A DNA stretch of 64,000 bases, taken from NCBI GenBank assembly GCA_965644295.1, contig CBFFRP010000218.1, forward strand, positions 186,001 to 250,000. Direction: 5' to 3'. This document shows positions 50,601-59,705 of the stretch, one piece after another (position 1 is the stretch's first letter; each line of letters starts with the position of its first letter). Position numbers and translations under genes: made by a program. Source of the DNA: Paraphysomonas bandaiensis. Its lineage: Eukaryota > Chrysophyceae. The notes under the pieces were generated by a model. That model saw nothing but the letters and a program-made list of their open reading frames with translations. It was not told the origin of the DNA and did not search any database.

Positions 50601-53600
50601 AGTTGAGAAGCATTTTATTTAACGGTCTCACCACTAAGGAGTGGTTGTGCACGTGATCCCGAAAATAATTTGCCAATCCGAGGAAAGATTTTAGACCCTT
50701 CATAGTTTCAGGCTTTGGGAAATTTAATACACTATCCAGACGTTCTCTAGTAAAGTGTAACCCTTCCTCATTTAGAGTATGTCCTACATATTGTACTTCG
50801 GACTCTCCTATTTTCACTTTCTCAGGATTAATGTAAACATTGTATTTCCTGAAGCGTTCTAGAACTTTAACGTAATTTTCAATTAGTTCATCTTCTGTAG
50901 AAGCATATATAATCAGGTCATCTAGATATAATTCACATATGAACATAATCAACCCGGCAAGCACAATTGTTGTTAATACTCGTTGAAAGTATGATGGAGC
51001 ACCACTCAAACCCATGGGTAGTCGGAGCCATTCGAATACTCCCCAGAAGGTTATAAATGCCGTCCACTTTCTCGAGTACTCTGAAATTTTAGCCTGGTAA
51101 TAACCAGATACTAAATCCAGAATTATGAAGTATTTGGGTTTCTTAGACCCAATACGTTCTAACATTTCTTTGATGTTAGGTATTGGCCAACGTTCCCTCT
51201 GTGTGTGCTTGTTTAGACCTTTATAGTCTACACAGAATCGCCATTTATCATTTGGTTTGGGAACTAATAATACCTGGCTATAATAAGGAGCCGTACTTGG
51301 TTGTATTATTCCATGCTCCACAAATGTATCGATTTGCTTTTTACAAGCATACTGTCGTACTCGATCCATCTTTCGTGGCGGACCACAATGTTTTGGTTGT
51401 TCCCAAGCATCCCTATCTACCTCTAATTCAAAAGGTGGAACATCCATTGGCATATCCGACACTGTGGTTCTAAATCTATCCTTATAGATTTCATGGATTT
51501 CTCTCACCCTCCTTTGTAAAGATTCGGGACCAGAGATTTTAGTTGGTAACGTAGTACCTTCTACTTTTTCCTGAGTATTTGTAACTATTTCTTCTGGGAT
51601 TGACTCCAGATAGTTATCTCTAATCTCGCCTATATCTTCCTTTTCATATGCACTTATACGCATGGATGATATTGGAGGTGAATACATAGTACTAACCAAG
51701 CTATTACTTGTAAGTAAATTATTATTATAACTAAGGTGTTCCTTAGCTTGGCGCCTTAATGTTTCCATGTTATTATAACATGTGGCTCTCTCACTAATAT
51801 GTTCCGAGAGAAGCTGAGTCTTCTCAGCATGGCCCGCGGCCGTAGCTAGCATTTTCCCTGCTAACTCTCTTTCCATAAAGTGAGATGGAAAATGATCAAC
51901 TAATCTATATTTCTTGATAGTTTCTCTACCAATTATGATATCAAAGGTGCTATCTATTATCAAACATTGCAACTCAATATCAAGAGTATTGTTATACTCA
52001 TCAGTTAATCTTATAGTTATTATCATATATTGCTTGCTACTACAACAAGCATTATCAAGCGCACTACAAATTTTAATGTTACACTCGTGCAATGGAATTC
52101 TATACCTAGCAACTAACATATCAGCAAGTTCTTGGTTAATGAAATTATTCCCAGTAGCCCCCGTGTCCAATAAGGCTTTAGCTCTTAGATTTTCCTTTAC
52201 CTGTTGTACATTGACATCAGCTTTAGGATATACAAAGACATCGAGCATATCATTATTCATGTCAATAGCATTTATATATAAACACTTAGGGCATGATAAC
52301 TTACTTGTTTTCGATCTTGGAGGACCATCAGGATTCTCCACATAAGGGCAGGTACTCCAACCCATAACCGCATATTTTTTGCCCTGTGTGGAATCTTTCC
52401 ATGGCTTCTTTTCATGGTTAGCCCATGCACAGGTTTTGCGGGTGCAGTCACCTTTATGAAGATTACCGCATATCCAACATGCTTCCTTAGTATCAGTTGT
52501 TGCTTTAGTACTTGAGGATGAGCTGGAGGATGAAGTTTTTGTATTCTTAGTCTTGTTAGACTTAGATGTTTCTTTGGAATCCAATTTAGTTTCCATCCTC
52601 TTTACTTTTCTCACAGCTTGACTATAGTCATTGTTAAGCTCTCGCACCTTTCTACAGAATGCTCCGAAATCTTTTGGTGCAGATTGACCTTGGCCTATAT
52701 CCGCTATAAATTTCTCTTTGGCATCCTTTCTGAAGGAATGTCCGCCCACAAGTTTAATGTTTTTCTTGAGGGTTTTGACTATGGTATCCGAGGCTACCTC
52801 TGTGAGACTTGCCTCCGGAATGAGCTTATAAAGCTCATTCAGACGTCCATATTCTTTTAAGAATACTTTAGGAACATGAATATCCACCTTAACCTTTGGT
52901 CCAATGATATTATCTATGAACCTAGGAAGAGGCTCCAATGTATCAGAGTATCGCTCCTCTTCCTCTAGAAAGGCTTGCTTTAACCACTGAATCAATTCCT
53001 CAGTAGTTACAATGTTTGGATCTAGCCAGTCCTCGTCAGACTCATCTCCAAAATCCTGCTGTCGCTGAAACTGAAGCATATCACGCACTGTTGGTGCCAT
53101 GATTTCTGACCTTATGAATTTTGTCCCTTTAGGATCTCTTTTCGAGAGATTTTCACAAAATTCGATGATATCCTCATCTTGCACACTACCTAAGTAGGGA
53201 ATAGAGTCGGTATTGATTACTTCATGTGGAGTGGATTCCGTCGCAATGACTTCATTCAAGTCAATGCGCTCACTCCTGTTGGGGTGCGGATCTCCACTCC
53301 TTTGCTTCTTTCTCTTTGGTTGAGAAGAAGAGAGCTCACGAAATGATACTCCACTCAATTCTCCTTCAGCCTCTACTGATGTCTCAGTTTGAGGAGAAGA
53401 TTGCATTTGAGATGATGTTGTTGCATCTCTTGCTCGTTTTCGAGAGGATTCTCTCTCTCTTTCGTCTTTTTAGACGAAGAACCCGAAGCAGCTAACAATT
53501 CCTCTATTTGAGGAGCTGCTTTTATTTTGCTTCTCTTACTTTCCCCCATAATATTGTTATATCACAGAGATTGAGTACTACTTATTAAGTAATATTACTG

Positions 53601-55520
53601 TGGGCTTGCATACATATGTGTATGTGTGCAAAGCAATACCCAAGTACAGAAGTACAAAATAATGATTATTATCGTATAATGAATCATGAATAATACTGTC
53701 TACAATATCAACGGCTAATAATACTGTCTACAATATCAACGGCTAATAATACTGTCTACAATATCAACGGCTATTGCTAATCCCAACAATCACATTCCCT
53801 ACAGTTTGTATTCCTAACTACATGGTACACGTATACAATACAGTACTGTACTACTAATCATATAATACAGGACATGTACACGTATATATTCTATATGTAA
53901 GTGGATAGTCCTACACGGTTAGATAGGGTTAAGTTTAATATACTTACTAGGTCAAAGCAGCACTCCCAACAAGATCTTCTTATATTCCTGCATTCAAGCG
54001 ATTGGATGATTTGCCCTCTCCATGCATTGTTTTCGTTGATTGTATACAACCTGGATTCCTCCGTAAGAATATTTGATTGCATTCCACTGGGTGGAGAGTC
54101 CAAATATGTGAACTCCTTACTATCCACCATATATGATGAGGTTTCGGAATCTTCATGTGATTTGGAAATCACACCCAACATGAAAAGCCATTCGGGACGA
54201 TCCGGACCCACTACAGCAGCATCTGAGCATCCACAAATGCAGGTATACAACTATATATAGACATATGTAGAAGTGTTAATCTTGTATACGTAGCCTCACT
54301 GGCTTATTCCGCGAGGGGGGTGGGCTTTAGATTCTATTCAAACTATCTTTGCGTACATACGATGCACTAACTACAGTGACAGTCGTGTCGCCCGAAGTTT
54401 GTCAGAGTGGCCAAATCTAGAGTCCGGAGGACTTGCGCCCTCACCGGAGGGCTTGCCAATAGCATCTCGCCAACTTTTTACTCTTTTCGCTTCTACAATC
54501 ACCCAACATGTTGATATACCGAAAGTCGTACGGGAAATGCTGACAAGTGTGGGATGTATGTATTATACCCAGGTTAAGCAAACCTATCCTCAGTGTTCCT
54601 TGGTACACGTTATGGAGACCTGTAAGAATTCGCCAGGGGTTGATGTACTCACATCGTGGAGTAAATATTTCAGAAACCAATTCATTACCCTGAATGGTCC
54701 TTACTTGCAGAGGAACTTACTTGATGGTGAAGATGTCATCGATGTGTCAACACTAGATCAACATATGTCGGACACAAGAAATGTAATAAGAGCTTTAAGT
54801 TTTAATGTGGCTGAGCTGAAAGAATCCCAATCTAACATGAGGCATGAATTTAACATGATTAAGGCTCAACTGAGCGAGTTGAAAGACTTATTAGTTAATG
54901 CACAATACCACCAGGCCCCTGTACGCGATATTGAGACATCATCTGTAGCTGCCACTCCGGTATCAGTAAGAAATGGAGTTCCTATTGTTTCACCTTGGAA
55001 TCCACCTCAAATTGTAGGGGATATAATAACTCCAATTCCTGCTCAGTGTGAACAGATGATGAATTCCTCTAGCGGTATAACCTCCGCTTGTGTGTTTTTT
55101 CATTGGTATGCATCAGGTTTGAAGGACCTGCATAGTACAAGTTTTACTGATACACAGAAGAAAGTGTTCTACATATACCGAAGAATGGTAAATTTCATGC
55201 TACATTTCATTGGCCAGAATATAACCATTCCGGATAAGCCAAGCCAAAGCGACTTTGTGGAATATGAGAAGTGGACACGTATCATACGTCATTGTGCTAA
55301 CACGGCTGTGACAAATATATTGCGTTTACGTGATAAAGTGAAGAATGATGAGTGTGCTACCGCAAACTTAAGTGGGCCGCCGACCAAGAAACGAAGGAAT
55401 CATCTGATTAAGGATAATGTGGCAACAAATCACGACTTCATTCGAAAGAAAGTAAAGAGTGAGGATTACCCTTACTCACGAGCTGTTGATAACCTAACTC
55501 CTACTTGGAATACGCTTTAG
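47678..55520 (+). CDS. Crypton-like tyrosine recombinase, interrupted in an intron by an LTR element
   Basis: Putative transposase of the tyrosine recombinase (YR) class. Three exons: 47678-48318, 53951-54242 and 54294-55520. They join in phase to give 719 residues, with the frame open upstream to 47633. Exon 1 holds a SAM-like DNA-binding region and the first catalytic Arg in HALGRISEISAM. Exon 2 holds the HxxR motif (KSHSGRSGPTTAAS). Exon 3 holds the W and nucleophile-region Tyr (GGWALDSIQTIFAYI). This R..HxxR..W..Y set defines a YR. The remaining C terminus has a heptad-like region (VAELKESQSNMRHEFNMIKAQL) and a basic KKRR. Intron 1 contains a complete Ty3 element; removing it and one target duplicate leaves a normal 48-bp intron. 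Crypton is the best fit by layout. Confidence 0.78.
48337..48652 (-). repeat. 3' LTR of element 2
   Basis: In element orientation it starts TGTAGGACTATCC. It contains three tandem copies of a 28-bp unit (taatactgtctacaatatca plus acggctaa) at about 48429-48512. It matches 53600-53915. Confidence 0.95.
48653..48664 (-). promoter_or_regulatory. Polypurine tract of element 2
   Basis: The minus strand reads AAGGGGAGGTAG immediately before the 3' LTR TGTAGG. This is the expected site for plus-strand priming. Confidence 0.75.
48718..53406 (-). CDS. Gag-Pol polyprotein of element 2 with C-terminal chromodomain
   Basis: A 1562-codon frame. Gag occupies the first ~330 residues and ends with a zinc knuckle CWICGNLHKGDC near 309. 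Then: protease DTGA near 414; RT with LDLVSGYYQ near 764 and a normal active site YLDD near 825; RNase H TDASDYG near 979; integrase zinc domain H..H..CPCCQK near 1135-1162; and integrase D, D, E near 1192, 1249 and 1285. The C-terminal chromodomain contains FLVHWIGYEKPTWEPW near 1515, placing the element among chromoviruses. Gag and Pol are fused in one frame. A separate upstream ATG at 53549 opens an offset frame of about 65 codons that overlaps the start (see findings). Confidence 0.94.
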   Translation of the reverse strand: MQSSPQTETSVEAEGELSGVSFRELSSSQPKRKKQRSGDPHPNRSERIDLNEVIATESTPHEVINTDSIPYLGSVQDEDIIEFCENLSKRDPKGTKFIRSEIMAPTVRDMLQFQRQQDFGDESDEDWLDPNIVTTEELIQWLKQAFLEEEERYSDTLEPLPRFIDNIIGPKVKVDIHVPKVFLKEYGRLNELYKLIPEASLTEVASDTIVKTLKKNIKLVGGHSFRKDAKEKFIADIGQGQSAPKDFGAFCRKVRELNNDYSQAVRKVKRMETKLDSKETSKSNKTKNTKTSSSSSSSSTKATTDTKEACWICGNLHKGDCTRKTCAWANHEKKPWKDSTQGKKYAVMGWSTCPYVENPDGPPRSKTSKLSCPKCLYINAIDMNNDMLDVFVYPKADVNVQQVKENLRAKALLDTGATGNNFINQELADMLVARYRIPLHECNIKICSALDNACCSSKQYMIITIRLTDEYNNTLDIELQCLIIDSTFDIIIGRETIKKYRLVDHFPSHFMERELAGKMLATAAGHAEKTQLLSEHISERATCYNNMETLRRQAKEHLSYNNNLLTSNSLVSTMYSPPISSMRISAYEKEDIGEIRDNYLESIPEEIVTNTQEKVEGTTLPTKISGPESLQRRVREIHEIYKDRFRTTVSDMPMDVPPFELEVDRDAWEQPKHCGPPRKMDRVRQYACKKQIDTFVEHGIIQPSTAPYYSQVLLVPKPNDKWRFCVDYKGLNKHTQRERWPIPNIKEMLERIGSKKPKYFIILDLVSGYYQAKISEYSRKWTAFITFWGVFEWLRLPMGLSGAPSYFQRVLTTIVLAGLIMFICELYLDDLIIYASTEDELIENYVKVLERFRKYNVYINPEKVKIGESEVQYVGHTLNEEGLHFTRERLDSVLNFPKPETMKGLKSFLGLANYFRDHVHNHSLVVRPLNKMLLNYHRRKRLQWTEDANEAFEKIKLMIHECPTLFFIDDESPIYLLTDASDYGIGAYLYQVVDGVERPIGFLSKTFDERMMNWDTPQKEGYAIYYALDKWDYLLRYRYFTIKTDHKNITQLRTDYAKDKKVQRWLKCFQAYDYDLCDIKGSDNVVADAFSRLCALESKMETKCASLIPDIKVPNKEWEIIKRFHNNVTGHHGIDRTIQKLRDNGHKWSKQGAHVTKFIKTCPCCQKMSRIKPIINAHPFTVSTYGPMQRIAVDFIQSLHPDEDGYTNILVIIDSFSRWVELIPTKNLTAMAAAKGLLQHLGRYGAPIEIHSDLGPAFVDDLTKSLIEMVGSNQSFSMAYSKEENAIVERANKEILRHLRNIIFDKNVLNNWSMYLPLVQRIMNSSKHRSTGVTPASILFGNAVDLDKSLFIEHNENLDGNEQKLSHWIDRIQKVQSTIMDVARRNLRKHDEIHMATAPNIQTKEFPINSYVLVEHRQNALRPGPASKLLPYLKGPMRVVNVIGDKYTLQDIVTKRNKDYHIKKLREFNYDPSTIDPLQVACKDGGNFYAIDHISKIKGRAKGPKSQIKFLVHWIGYEKPTWEPWANVRKTYALQNFLTQHPDENVRNLLPRNVVYSSDEED
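53588..53599 (-). promoter_or_regulatory. Palindrome at the primer-binding position of element 2
   Basis: AGTAATATTACT is a perfect 12-bp palindrome directly next to the 5' LTR. It has the same form (AGTAAWWTTACT) and exact position as in element 1. Confidence 0.8.
53600..53915 (-). repeat. 5' LTR of element 2
   Basis: Matches 48337-48652, including the three 28-bp internal repeats, now at about 53692-53775. Flanked on the right by target duplicate CGGTT. Confidence 0.95.
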
Positions 55521-56538
55521 ATATATGATAACTTTTTTTTACTTCATTAATGCATGGAATTGTTATATATAATATTATTACTGTAATAATGCATTGGTTT
55601 ATGAGTAGGCTTGAGTTATTAATAAGAATGCGTATTTGTATAATAACTACGGCCATTGCGTATTGAGGTTCGATATCTTAAGGTTACGTATAATCTTGTT
55701 TATCCACAACACCTGACGAGTCGCTGGAAGTATAGTTCTGAATGGGGCACCACCGTTGGCCAGTATTGGTTACCTGCGCATTACACCCTAAGAGCATGAC
55801 ATGTACTCTCAATCCAGAACACTTACACAGCAGTCACTCTGCGGTATGTGGCATATAAGAAGTACCGATCTTACACCGAGATAACTTCTGGTGTATGATA
55901 CTGATACAGAGGGTATATATACTAATTATTTAACCCAAAATATATTTTCTTTACATTGCATTATTCACTAATACATGCATTATTAACATATAGCATTGAC
56001 GCTCTTATGTGTTAGTCCATGTTCGGACCACTGGGCACAGCTGTAGTATTGCTATAATACACCAGTATATCATATAGCAGTATACACACATATACGCACT
56101 GTAGTATAGGAGGGCTCTAAAAAGGGTACGAATGCAAGTGTATAGGAATTCCTATGCTTCGTTACTTGTGCTGGATTTTGTTGATCCAAAATAAAGAGTT
56201 TTTTTGTCAAGTGTTCTAAAAATCAATATTTTTGACCGACCAAAACTATACATGTCCACATATACATGTATATATTATAAAAAAATCCCACTTTTTGAAG
56301 TGTGGATATCGTTTCTTGGGTATGGAAAAAAAGTATCTTATTATGGGCGTTCAGTGGAAAAGAAATGTCCCGACAAAGTGCAGGTGAGAGTAATGCAGTG
56401 TATTGTACAGGGAGCGAAGAACAAGATGCACAGTATGAAAGAAAAATGAAGTCATATCAAAAGAAGTTGAAGAAGTGACTCATAACTTTCACTTTAATTG
56501 AAGTACTAAACGCTAAGAGTGTTACTTAAATTAACTGT
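55521..56538. other. Intergenic region after the tyrosine recombinase
   Basis: No gene is supported. A plus-strand frame at 56204-56449 is Lys-rich and of biased composition and is probably not coding. The right end of a possible Crypton should lie here but was not identified. Confidence 0.4.
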
Positions 56539-58962
56539 GTGATGGGAGAGCACAGAGATTATCATCAAGAGTATTACAGCGGTGGTCTGGGCAGTAGAGA
56601 TAACAGGACAGGGGGGATGTACTTCGTTGAATCAGATATGCATCCTCAGAGTGGTAATAATCAAACCATTCGAGAGAATCAGACGCCAGCCGCAGACGAG
56701 CACGAAGATACGGATTCTTTCTCACCTTTTTGGAGCGCTCGTATGGGTGAGCATCTGCAAAACCCATCCAGCCAATCAGACAGACACGACACAGCTGACC
56801 ACCCCTCTGATGACCACTCACTGAGAGATGTAAAGATACAACAGCGTCAGGCGATAAAGAATCGTGAAGATTATAGAGTCAAAGAGTTGACTCACGACTA
56901 CGATGCCTGGGATGAAAAGGAGCAACTACGACGCTATGAAGAAAGACAAGAACTTGAGCGCTGGCGAAAAGAACAGCAGAAACTACGCGACCAAAAAGCT
57001 GAATCTGAGAGGAGAAGACAACATCAAGCCGCCAATTATCGTGAATTCCTGCAACAAGAGATGCAAGACAAGGAAAAGAAGGAAAAGGAGCATATGTGGA
57101 GGGAGCGAGAAGGGGTAATGAATGCTGAATCTGAGAGTAGAAAGCAGGATGAAGCCGACATGAGGGCAGCGAGAGAGCATCGTGAACGCCAGAAACAAGA
57201 GATTCAAGACAAGAAAGAGAAGGAAGAGGAACATGCGCGGAAGGAGCGAGAAGGGGTAATTGATACTGAATCTGAGAGTAGGAAGGATGAAGCCGACATT
57301 AGGGCAGTGAGAGATTATCGTGAACCTATGTACCGGAGTAGTTTGCGTGGTGATTTCGAAAGCAGTAGTGGGGTTGCTGCAGAAGTCGAAGGCCAATCAC
57401 ATTCGTCTATTGTTTTGGACAGCGGTCCCATCAAATCGGGAGGTACTGACCAGTGGGAATGTGAAAGGTGCACGTTCCTCAATACAAAGGAGAATAGAGA
57501 GTGTGAAATGTGTGATATCCCGAGGGAACGAAAAACGGAAGTTGCTGGTAATTATGGCAGATCCCCTCCTGCTAAATATGTGGGTACCGGTGAGCACCCT
57601 CAAGAGATACCATTTGATTACGGAAGGAGAGTATATCATGTATTATCCGGTACCAGCAGTCAGTATACCGTAGGGGCAGTGTCAGCATGCACCACAATTG
57701 CTCTTCAGGCTGTTCATAGTATACTCAATGCATTGACTGACTCAAGATTTCCTTACGGGTGCTCCCCTGCACTGATAGATGACATTGTCAGATTAGGTTC
57801 GACCTATAAAGGTGATTTTCATCAGGACCTTGATGAAGTTCTGAAAACCCGGCGAGATCTAACTGCGCACGGGGAGAAAGGAATCAGACCGGTAACTCCT
57901 TACTCGACACAGTACTTTTCTTTATATATTTATTTATTTGTACAGGTGGGTTCAATGGTCGATGTCTCACCTCAGAACCCAGTGCCAGGCCTTCGCCGCG
58001 GGCTGGAGTGGAACCGTTCACTGAAGGCTAATGTGGCTTGTGTATTAACATGTCAGGCGCAGTCAATATGCGTGGTGTATGTATATAACCCCTCATTGTC
58101 CCCACATACTGATTCTGATGTGAAGTTTATCCTATTTGACAGCCACTCCAGACAGCACAATGGTGTCAATTATGGGGCATGTTTGCTATTTTTTAATAGC
58201 TTGGATGACGTTTGTCACTACATACAGCTTCTCTTCCCCTCCATTGATATGCCTGATCTTTCTATACAAAGCGAGTTTGAGCAAGCTCAGTATGCGGCTA
58301 TAACTGTGGGGCAAGCGGATTTCTTTTGTCTAAATCGTTCTTGGTCGATGAGACCTGATGCTATGTTGCAATCGAATTCGAGTACACCCCTTGAGGAGTT
58401 TCAGAGATCAGGCTCTATATGCTCATCAACAGGATATCAGACTCCCGGCAATGTGCAATATAGTATGACAGATCAATTTGACAGGGAGCGAATTAGAGCT
58501 ATTGAGCTGGCAAGGAATCAAGCAACAGAGAGGGAGGAGAAATTACTGGCAGATAATAGAGCTTTACAAGTTGCCCTCAGTTGTGAGAAAGACGAACACA
58601 TCAAAACGAAGGAAACTATGAGGACGCCGTCTATCACGGTTTCAAACACTCCCAGTTTGTCGATATCTAAGATCAATGCGAGAGAAAGAACTACAGAGGA
58701 AATACAAAGGTTACAAGTGCAAAATAGATTGTTGATGGAGGAAATTCAAGAGCTTCATAATAATCTTTCGTCCGTGCGACAAGCTCTTTATTCCGAGAAG
58801 GAGGCACATGCTAAAACGAAGACCCAAGTGGACAATCTTGAAATGGCTCTACGTACCGTACAGACGGATGCCCAACACGAGATAGATTATCTTAATCGGC
58901 AGATTCGAGATCTCAAGACGAATTGTAAACACAAAAAAGGATTGTCTTATCATTGGAGATAG
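56539..58962 (+). CDS. NZF-finger, papain-like protease-like, coiled-coil protein (putative deubiquitinase)
   Basis: Two exons, 56539-57891 and 57946-58962, giving about 789 residues. The 54-bp intron is a multiple of three and has no stop, so retention would keep the frame. Residues 90-250 are a charged coiled coil with an internal duplication (REGVMNAESESRKQDEADMR / REGVIDTESESRKDEADIR). Near 304 is a RanBP2/NZF zinc finger WECERCTFLNTKENRECEMC. It carries the Thr-Phe after the second Cys that marks ubiquitin-binding NZFs. Residues about 365-560 resemble a papain-like core: SSQYTVGAVSACTTIALQA (Cys near 384) and FILFDSHSRQ (His near 518). Two coiled-coil segments follow, each with a (V)xQAL..EK..H.KTK motif shared with the RBR-like protein. 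Enzyme activity is inferred. Confidence 0.68.
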   Translation: MMGEHRDYHQEYYSGGLGSRDNRTGGMYFVESDMHPQSGNNQTIRENQTPAADEHEDTDSFSPFWSARMGEHLQNPSSQSDRHDTADHPSDDHSLRDVKIQQRQAIKNREDYRVKELTHDYDAWDEKEQLRRYEERQELERWRKEQQKLRDQKAESERRRQHQAANYREFLQQEMQDKEKKEKEHMWREREGVMNAESESRKQDEADMRAAREHRERQKQEIQDKKEKEEEHARKEREGVIDTESESRKDEADIRAVRDYREPMYRSSLRGDFESSSGVAAEVEGQSHSSIVLDSGPIKSGGTDQWECERCTFLNTKENRECEMCDIPRERKTEVAGNYGRSPPAKYVGTGEHPQEIPFDYGRRVYHVLSGTSSQYTVGAVSACTTIALQAVHSILNALTDSRFPYGCSPALIDDIVRLGSTYKGDFHQDLDEVLKTRRDLTAHGEKGIRPVTPYSTQYFSLYIYLFVQVGSMVDVSPQNPVPGLRRGLEWNRSLKANVACVLTCQAQSICVVYVYNPSLSPHTDSDVKFILFDSHSRQHNGVNYGACLLFFNSLDDVCHYIQLLFPSIDMPDLSIQSEFEQAQYAAITVGQADFFCLNRSWSMRPDAMLQSNSSTPLEEFQRSGSICSSTGYQTPGNVQYSMTDQFDRERIRAIELARNQATEREEKLLADNRALQVALSCEKDEHIKTKETMRTPSITVSNTPSLSISKINARERTTEEIQRLQVQNRLLMEEIQELHNNLSSVRQALYSEKEAHAKTKTQVDNLEMALRTVQTDAQHEIDYLNRQIRDLKTNCKHKKGLSYHWR

Positions 58963-59339
58963 GGGTTTGAAACTATACAAAGCCTGTACGAAAGCCAGAT
59001 TATGTATCTTTGCGATATGTAGTGGTACAATTTTTGTAATACTACGAACTAGAATTTCGCAACTCAATGGTTTAAAATTACTTTTTTGGGTCTGTAGTGC
59101 ACTCATATTGCCTCTCCAGGAAAATAGAGGTTTATAGTTTATACTAACTGGATGTCATACACGTATTCTGCAATTATAAGGCACTACCTATCATGCGGTT
59201 TCCACCACCACATAAATTATATTGAAAGTCTTATTATTAGCAATAGGTGTTAAAAACCTGCACCTACTTAGTAGCTAGATGAATGCTAGACAAACTAGTT
59301 AGACCTCTACCTGTAACTACTCAGTACACACTTTTTTTA
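58963..59339. other. Intergenic region
   Basis: 3' flank of the NZF/protease-like gene. No coding region or repeat is seen. Confidence 0.4.
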
Positions 59340-59705
59340 TCCTACTATTTAACGGTACGGAAGTTGCTTGTGCGTCGCCGCAAGCACCAAGGTGCGACCA
59401 CTTCCGCTCTGAGGTTTTAAGGTAAACATCCCGGATGCTTGACTTCAGCAGGCAGCCCAATACCCCGGTTACCCTTCAGGTGGGCACTGTCCCGGATGCC
59501 TGTTTATTCGTCAGGACCCAAAGACGTCTACACAAGTGACACTTATTGGTGTCCCTTGTACCACACAAGCATTCGGCTATGAGTGTGCATAAGAATATCT
59601 GCTGACTATGTTTGCGGCTCACGTTAGTTTCCCTGGGAGAATCTCTCCGGTAGTTATCCCCCAGAACACCACGAAAAGGTGCGAGTCACTTTGTTGAGGG
59701 ACCAC
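59340..59705. other. GC-richer, hairpin-forming block (candidate structured RNA or transposon remnant)
   Basis: This block is noticeably less AT-rich than its flanks and has no long open frame. At 59358-59406 an outer stem CGGAAGT/ACTTCCG encloses a stem TGCTTG/CAAGCA and a small GGTGCGACC hairpin. Two related phrases, TCCCGGATGCTTG and TCCCGGATGCCTG, lie about 65 bp apart (near 59430 and 59493). I could not match it to any rRNA, snRNA, SRP or RNase P consensus. An old transposon end is an alternative. Confidence 0.35.

Larger units (their letters stand above)
48332..53920 (-). mobile_element. Complete Ty3/gypsy chromovirus-type element 2, nested in an intron
   Basis: The LTRs are 316 bp, at 48337-48652 and 53600-53915, and look identical. 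The flanks are 5-bp duplicates CGGTT (48332-48336 and 53916-53920). The single long minus-strand frame encodes Gag-PR-RT-RNaseH-IN-chromodomain. A purine tract (AAGGGGAGGTAG) precedes the 3' LTR. A 12-bp palindrome occupies the primer-binding position. The element is inserted antisense to the host recombinase gene and leaves both splice sites intact. Confidence 0.95.

Noticed and set aside
56204-56449. 81-codon Lys-rich frame before the NZF gene
   Set aside because: Biased, low-complexity composition, no start context, splice support or similarity.
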